From contig JACMNQ010000040.1 of the NCBI GenBank assembly GCA_014378465.1, positions 1 through 37,124 of the forward strand: a stretch of DNA of 37,124 bases. Direction: 5' to 3'. The stretch is from Oligoflexia bacterium (GTDB lineage Bacteria > Bdellovibrionota > UBA1018). A program made the position numbers and the translations under genes. Shown piece after piece: positions 32,624-37,124 of the stretch. Below the pieces are notes generated by a model, which was not told the DNA's origin, ran no database searches, and was given only the letters and a program-made list of their open reading frames with translations. Each line of letters begins with the position of its first letter. Position 1 is the first letter of the stretch.

Positions 32624-33827
32624 GAGAGCCACGACGAAGGAGGGCCGCGGCGTGAACTCCACCAAAGCCCAGGGAAGTCGTCATCACTCGGTGCACGCTG
32701 CCCATGTCCTGAAGGTCAGTCTCCGCTCCCGGTTACCGCCCCGAAAGCTTCGAATCCACTTCGTGAGTGTTCGCCATCTTGAAGACCCGCTGAGTGCGAA
32801 GTGCATAACAGCCAGCGATGAAATCCATGGCACCACTGGCGGCGAGAGTGTGCCCGATCGACCACTTGGTGCCGGTGATTGGAGTCAGACCCTCGGGAAA
32901 GAAAGTCTGAAAGACCTGATTTTCGGCCACTTCATTGATCTGTGTGCCCGTCCCGTGCGCGATCACGAGATCAACGGCCGGGTCCCGGGCACTTTCACTG
33001 CGAGCTTTTCCCATCGCGATTGAACAGGCTTTTTTCAAGCTGGTTCCTGACTGGGATGGGCGGGTGACCGCGTAGCCTTCCGTGTCCATTCCGATCGCTT
33101 CAAGCGTGAGTGCGTCTCTGGCGGAAGTGAAAGGTTCGACTTCCGGATCGCAGAGGAGAATCGCGGTGGCGGCTTCGCCGAGCCTCAGGCCATCCCGGTT
33201 TCTTGCAAAGGGTTGCACTCGCGTGGGAGAAAGGGCTTGAAGAGATTGAAATCCCTGCATGACGAATCGGCCGACATGATCCGCTGCAAGCACCAGCACA
33301 CGGCGCACGCGTTTTTTTTCAATCCACGAATTGGCGAGGTAAAGGGCGCCGAGAGAGGATGCACAGGCATTGCTCACTCAAAGGGAGTTCGGGGTGTTGA
33401 TTTTCGCGAGCGCGAGAAACTCGTCGAGAATGGGTGTGAACGGGTCGCATTCATTTTCGGAATTTGGGGTTTCCGAACTCTGGTTCCAGATGAAGTCATC
33501 GATGCAGCCCTTGGTGCTGGCGAAGATGACTCCCGGGCGTTCATCTCGTGGCAGAAGGCGCTGCTGCTGATCACTGAGGGAGTTCCAGGTTTCATTCCAG
33601 GCATCGAGAAGTTTTCGAGACAGAAGGGACTGCACGGATTCCCTGGATTCTTCAGAGTCGCGGAGAGAGGGACTTTCCCAAAGACAGGCGCTCAGTGTCG
33701 GATTGAGCGGACCCATCGGCACCACGACTGAAGTCGAATCATCCACGCCCTCGCACAGACTGTTCCAGAAGTGGAGTGAGGTGGGCCCGGCGGATGAACT
33801 GCAGCCGTAACCCCGAATGCGTGACAT
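32613..33827 (-). pseudogene. Beta-ketoacyl synthase 2, interrupted by two in-frame stops
   Basis: The frame reads through about 404 codons but contains TGA at 33378-33380 and TAA at 32733-32735; the natural end is TGA at 32613-32615. Motifs are in order across the breaks. There is a variable N-terminal part from ATG 33827 (SRIRGYGCSSSAG), then, directly after the TGA, VSNACASSLGAL (active-site Cys). HGTGTQINE and KWSIGHTLAASGA (both His) follow. After the TAA comes TTSLGFGGVHAAALL, the usual C-terminal motif. All three catalytic residues remain. Lost activity, readthrough or sequencing error would each explain the breaks. A ketosynthase is expected for polyene extension. Confidence 0.82.
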
Positions 33828-33871
33828 CGCTTTGATTCCCCTTTCCACTCATTATCCTGTAAGGTGAAGTC

Positions 33872-34291
33872 TTGATCAACCCCGAAGTGGACTTCAGTTT
33901 CAACATGGCGAAAGTGCCCGAGTTACCGCTGGTTTACCGAGGTGTCTGGAAAATACCGGGCGGCTTGAGTTATTTTGCAGGACATTTCCCCGGGAACCCG
34001 ATTCTTCCCGCTGTTGGCCTTCAGGATGGCAGTCTTGAAGCCGTCAAACGGATCTTGAAGGCTCAGAGCTTGCCCTCGGATCTGGAATTTCACAGCCTGC
34101 GCTCTGCCAAATTCACGCAGTCGATCACTTCGGGAGATGAAGTTGAACTGACTGCGACAGAGACGCTCGTGCAGAGCCCTCAAGGACAGTCCTCCCGCTG
34201 GAGAGTTGAGTGGAAACTCCTGCCGGAGCGAAAAGTGGCGGCAGACTTAATTTTTGAGGTGCGCAGCCGAAGTCAGGTCAGTCACCAGTAA
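33872..34291 (+). CDS. 3-hydroxyacyl-ACP dehydratase (FabZ/ApeI-like)
   Basis: The 139-residue hotdog-fold dehydratase has the FabZ-type motif YFAGHFPGNPILPAVGLQD, in which His38 and Asp52 are the likely catalytic pair. It would remove water from 3-hydroxyacyl-ACP to build the polyene double bonds. It is the only cluster gene on the plus strand, divergent from ketosynthase 2 and convergent with the ACP gene, whose end it overlaps by 45 bp. The start is TTG at 33872 with AAGGTG five bases upstream. The TTG start and inverted orientation suggest separate and perhaps lower expression. Confidence 0.83.
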   Translation: MINPEVDFSFNMAKVPELPLVYRGVWKIPGGLSYFAGHFPGNPILPAVGLQDGSLEAVKRILKAQSLPSDLEFHSLRSAKFTQSITSGDEVELTATETLVQSPQGQSSRWRVEWKLLPERKVAADLIFEVRSRSQVSHQ

Positions 34292-34519
34292 GTAGACGTC
34301 CTGGAGCGTGCGAACCTTCTGAAGGCGCTCTGTGTCGACCTTGATCTTCATTTTTTCCTCGAGGAGCACCAGCATGTCGACTGCATCAAGACTGTCGAGC
34401 CCGAGGTCCTCGAACAAGATTGCAGTGGGTTGCAGTTTGTCGACCGGGATTTCAAATCCTTGATGCATGATATCATCTACTTGTGCTCGGACGTCCGAGT
34501 GAATTTCCTGGCTGGTCAT
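34247..34519 (-). CDS. Acyl carrier protein
   Basis: The 90-residue ACP has the phosphopantetheine-attachment motif DLGLDSLDAVDML, with Ser43 as the modified residue. Acidic helices II and III follow. It would carry the growing polyene chain between the ketosynthases, reductase and dehydratases. It is translationally coupled to ketosynthase 1 by an ATGA overlap (34516-34519). Its 3' end overlaps the plus-strand dehydratase gene by 45 bp, an arrangement that would allow antisense effects. Confidence 0.92.
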   Translation of the reverse strand: MTSQEIHSDVRAQVDDIMHQGFEIPVDKLQPTAILFEDLGLDSLDAVDMLVLLEEKMKIKVDTERLQKVRTLQDVYLLVTDLTSAAHLKN

Positions 34520-35739
34520 CGTACTTTGGACAGTACCAGACTTGTATTCATCCCACCAAATGCAAAGTTATTGCCCAGAACATGATCAATCTTCGCAGAA
34601 GTGAGTTCCTGGACGTGGAGTGGGCCGGCACACGCGGGATCGATTGAATCCAGATTTCGAGTGTTGATGACCACCCCTTTTTCCATCATTTTGATGCTTG
34701 CGATCGCTTCGAGTGCACCACAGGCGGCAAGAGAATGACCGAAATGGCCCTTGAGGCTGCTCACAGGAACTGAACTGCCAAAGACGGTGTGAACTGCCTG
34801 CGCTTCTTCCGGATCTCCGTGAGCGGTGGCGGTGGCAGGGGCGTTGACGTAATGAATGTCGCTGGCATTCAGTTTGGCGCGTTCCAGCGAGATTTTCATC
34901 ACGTCAGCCATGGTATTTCCGTCTGAATGACTCATGTGACTTCCGTTGCAGTGGTAGCAGCCGCCGCGCATTTCCGCGAGAGGCTTGCACTTGCGAGCCA
35001 GCAGGTGCGCTTCACTTTCCAGAATGACGACTGCCGCACCTTCTGAAACGACGAGGCCGTCCCGCTTCGAATCAAAGGGTCTCGAGGCGATCTGCGGACG
35101 ATCGTTGTAACCGCGTGAGGCCGCGAGCACGATATCAAAGACCGAAGTGCTGATGTAATTGAGATCGTCGACTCCGCCGCAGACGACGACGTCGTAGAGT
35201 CCGGTGCTGATGTGTTCCCAGCCCAGGATCATAGCCTGTGAGGATGTGGAGCACGCGGACGAGACTGCGAGAGTCGGGCCGTGAAAGCCGATCGCGGAAG
35301 CGACGTTGGCCACCACGGAGTGATTCATGATCTTGAAGACGGTCGTGCCCATCTGTCCCTCAGGACCGTCTTTTTCAAAAGTCTTCTTGAAATGATTTTC
35401 GAGCACATCCGGACTGGGACCTGTGGAGCCCATTCAGAGGAGCATGCGGGGAGTCTTCATTTCCTGCCCGAGCCTGAGGTCAGATTGCTGAAGCGCTTCG
35501 GCAGTCGCCACACTGGCCATCTCCGACATTCGGGACATCGTCCGTCGCACCGTGCGGGGGATCTTCGAAATATCATAAGTGCCGACCGGCGCACCGAGGT
35601 GGGAGTGTAGTCCGTTATACTGCTGCCAGTCCGTCATCGTCTTCACACCGGAACGATTCTCGATCAAACCATTGAACATGGAATCAACCGTGGTTCCGAT
35701 CGAAGTCACTGCGCCCATCCCGGTGACGAAAACTTTCAT
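34516..35739 (-). pseudogene. Beta-ketoacyl synthase 1, interrupted by an in-frame TGA
   Basis: This FabF-type condensing enzyme reads 407 codons from ATG 35739, but codon 102 is TGA (35434-35436), between RMLL and MGSTGPSP. The N-terminal fold (FVTGMGAVTSIG) and the nucleophile SSACSTSSQA (Cys163) are normal, and the second His is in SLKGHFGHSLAAC. The position of the first catalytic His, normally in an H-G-T-x-T motif, reads NAPATATAHGD, with Pro instead of His. The C-terminal NNFAFGGMNTSLVL is complete. The stop is coupled to the ACP start. An ATG directly follows the TGA, but that start would lose the first 102 residues. Confidence 0.83.
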
Positions 35740-35761
35740 GCTTTTTCCTTCATAACCCTTT

Positions 35762-37124
35762 TCAAGCCTTTACTTTCAGGTCCATGAGCTCCCTGAGGAG
35801 AGGTTTGATGCCGATGATGTGACCCGTGGTTCGAAGCCCCGAGATCACTGCTCCCAGCAGACCCGGAAACAGGCTGTTCTGTCCAGTGAGAAGAAGATTG
35901 GCGACATGGGTCCGGGGTCCGATCGCGCGGGCACCCGTGTTCTGGATCGAGTGGTACATCCCGTAAGGCGAGCCGTCGGGAGTTCCATTGAAGTGCAGAT
36001 TGGTCAGCGGAGTCGAAGTCGCGAACCGATCGACGGTCGCACAAGTCCCGGGAGAGTACTGCTCGACGCGCGCGAAGATGCCTTCCGCGTAATCGTTCTT
36101 GAGCTTCTGGTAAGCTTCTGGCCGCTGTCCGAGTTTCGTATTCTGCCACTCTGAAAACCACTCGAGCGGGCCAGTCGCATGCAGGTTCATGGAAAATGGA
36201 TACTTGGATTCTCCAGGAATGCGAGAGGCCGGGCAGAGAAAGACCGCGTTCGGCTGTTCCTGCGGACTGCCGGTGGACAGGATCACTTTCGGGTCAGAAC
36301 TCGAAAAGTAATAATAATTCTTGAGGGAGCTGAGGTCAGGTTGAGTCGAGCAGGCGGCGTAAACCCCAAAAAATCCGGTACTTTCGCGTAGATTCTTCAG
36401 TCGGCCGACGAAAGCCGGGCTGAATGCGGAGGGCTCGGACACGAGTTCGAGCGTTCGTTTGGGGTGAATTCCGGAGATGATCCACTCGGCTTCGTGGCGT
36501 TCTCCATCCGTCGTGATCACGGCCTTTGCCATGCGGCCTTCGGTCTCGATCTGGGCGACTTTCTTCCGCATCAGAACTTTGCCGCCGTTTCGCTCGATGG
36601 CCTGGAGGTACTTCCTTGCGACGGCGTCACCTCCTTCGGCGAGACCGTAAGGGCTCTGAATCAGAGAGTCGGTCACGATCGCGTGCATCCCGAAACCCAC
36701 ATCATCAGGCTCCACGCCGTGAAGCGCGCAGTAGCTCATGAACACTGCCTGCAGCCTGACGTTCGAAGTGAGTTCACGCACCACGGTGCTGAGCGGAGTC
36801 ACGAGCGCTTTCACGATGAAAGTCATGTCGAGGGTTTCGCGAAATTGATAGGTGGGGAAGTTGACCGCGACTTCACGAACTTTCTCGAAATAAGATTCGA
36901 TGGCGCCACGCTCTCCCGGGAACTCAGCCGAAAGGCGAGTAATGAGTTTTTCGTAACCCTTCGGAAACTGAAAGGAGAACTCCGGAAAGTGCATGACGTC
37001 AAAACCGTCAGGATCCAAGGGAACGAAAAGATCTTCGAGTCGCGAGGTCTCCGTACCGATCACGCCCATGTAAGTGAGAAGCGTATGAAACGCATGACCC
37101 GGATCCATCGCACCGACGTAATGA
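35762..37124 (-). CDS. CrtI/CrtISO-like FAD/NAD(P)-dependent oxidoreductase (5' partial)
   Basis: The frame is open to the right edge and continues upstream of its first ATG as HYVGAM, so at least the N-terminal dinucleotide-binding domain is missing. The visible part has the FPKGYEKLITRLS segment, SPYGLAEGGDAVARKYL, AEWIISGIHPKRTLELV and the C-terminal FAD-contact region NLLLTGQNSLFPGLLGAVISGLRTTG. The family includes phytoene desaturases, carotene isomerases and retinol saturases. A member is regularly found in flexirubin and aryl-polyene clusters, where its role is not fully settled. Likely the first or an early gene of this operon, 22 bp before ketosynthase 1. Confidence 0.82.
   Translation of the reverse strand, partial: HYVGAMDPGHAFHTLLTYMGVIGTETSRLEDLFVPLDPDGFDVMHFPEFSFQFPKGYEKLITRLSAEFPGERGAIESYFEKVREVAVNFPTYQFRETLDMTFIVKALVTPLSTVVRELTSNVRLQAVFMSYCALHGVEPDDVGFGMHAIVTDSLIQSPYGLAEGGDAVARKYLQAIERNGGKVLMRKKVAQIETEGRMAKAVITTDGERHEAEWIISGIHPKRTLELVSEPSAFSPAFVGRLKNLRESTGFFGVYAACSTQPDLSSLKNYYYFSSSDPKVILSTGSPQEQPNAVFLCPASRIPGESKYPFSMNLHATGPLEWFSEWQNTKLGQRPEAYQKLKNDYAEGIFARVEQYSPGTCATVDRFATSTPLTNLHFNGTPDGSPYGMYHSIQNTGARAIGPRTHVANLLLTGQNSLFPGLLGAVISGLRTTGHIIGIKPLLRELMDLKVKA

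Noticed and set aside
32613..35739. Reassignment of TGA as a sense codon, or selenocysteine at the ketosynthase TGAs
   Set aside because: TGA clearly ends many other genes here (including GTGA, ATGA and TGATG junctions), one ketosynthase lesion is TAA, and no conserved Cys/Sec position or insertion hairpin is evident next to the TGAs.
35736..36161. Minus-strand frame of 141 codons
   Set aside because: It lies wholly inside the CrtI-like gene in another frame, with Arg-rich composition typical of a shadow frame.

Overview
This 37.1 kb window is a piece of a Gram-negative bacterial chromosome with fairly high GC (mid-50s by eye). It encodes many exported and outer-membrane proteins: lipoproteins with clear lipoboxes, a TolC-type channel, a probable beta-barrel, two metzincin-like lipoproteins, a papain-like protease and a DUF4360 protein. 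With PilZ and STAS/CBS regulators and a sphingosine-1-phosphate-lyase-like enzyme, this best fits an exoenzyme-rich lineage such as Bdellovibrionota/Oligoflexia or a relative. That placement is inference; there is no rRNA or other taxonomic marker. I found no tRNA, rRNA, CRISPR array or insertion sequence.

Left part (1-9.6 kb): a 5'-truncated PLP-dependent lyase, a lipoprotein hydrolase, an ABC-F ATPase (Uup type), a gene of unknown function with three direct repeats at its 3' end, a PilZ protein, a GTGA-coupled CBS/STAS pair, an HDOD-like protein and a 2[4Fe-4S] ferredoxin. A ClpP-like exported protein follows; its frame is broken twice, both times plausibly at homopolymer runs.

Middle (9.6-27.6 kb): a SWIM-SNF2 ATPase; an unannotated 500 bp stretch rich in strong inverted repeats (possible ncRNA); a TPR protein; a 78-aa gene whose leader can form two mutually exclusive hairpins; an operon of a thioredoxin-like protein, a metzincin lipoprotein and TolC; a Bcp peroxiredoxin; and a long run of small secreted proteins, putative proteases and a DUF4331-DUF4331-TPR operon.

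Right part (27.6 kb to the end): an aryl-polyene/flexirubin-like pigment cluster, almost all on the minus strand and transcribed right to left. Its order is CrtI-like oxidoreductase (runs off the window), ketosynthase 1, ACP, [dehydratase on the plus strand], ketosynthase 2, a ketosynthase-like/CLF-type protein, an MIO aromatic ammonia-lyase, an FAD-dependent oxidoreductase in two frames, and an acyl-CoA-ligase/hotdog-dehydratase fusion. The expected logic is that the lyase makes a cinnamic or coumaric acid starter, the ligase activates it, and the KS/ACP/dehydratase set extends it to a polyene. Ketosynthase 1 carries one in-frame stop, ketosynthase 2 carries two, and the FAD enzyme is shifted in frame. 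The pathway is therefore either decaying, recoded in an unknown way, or affected by assembly error. This is the most interesting part of the window.
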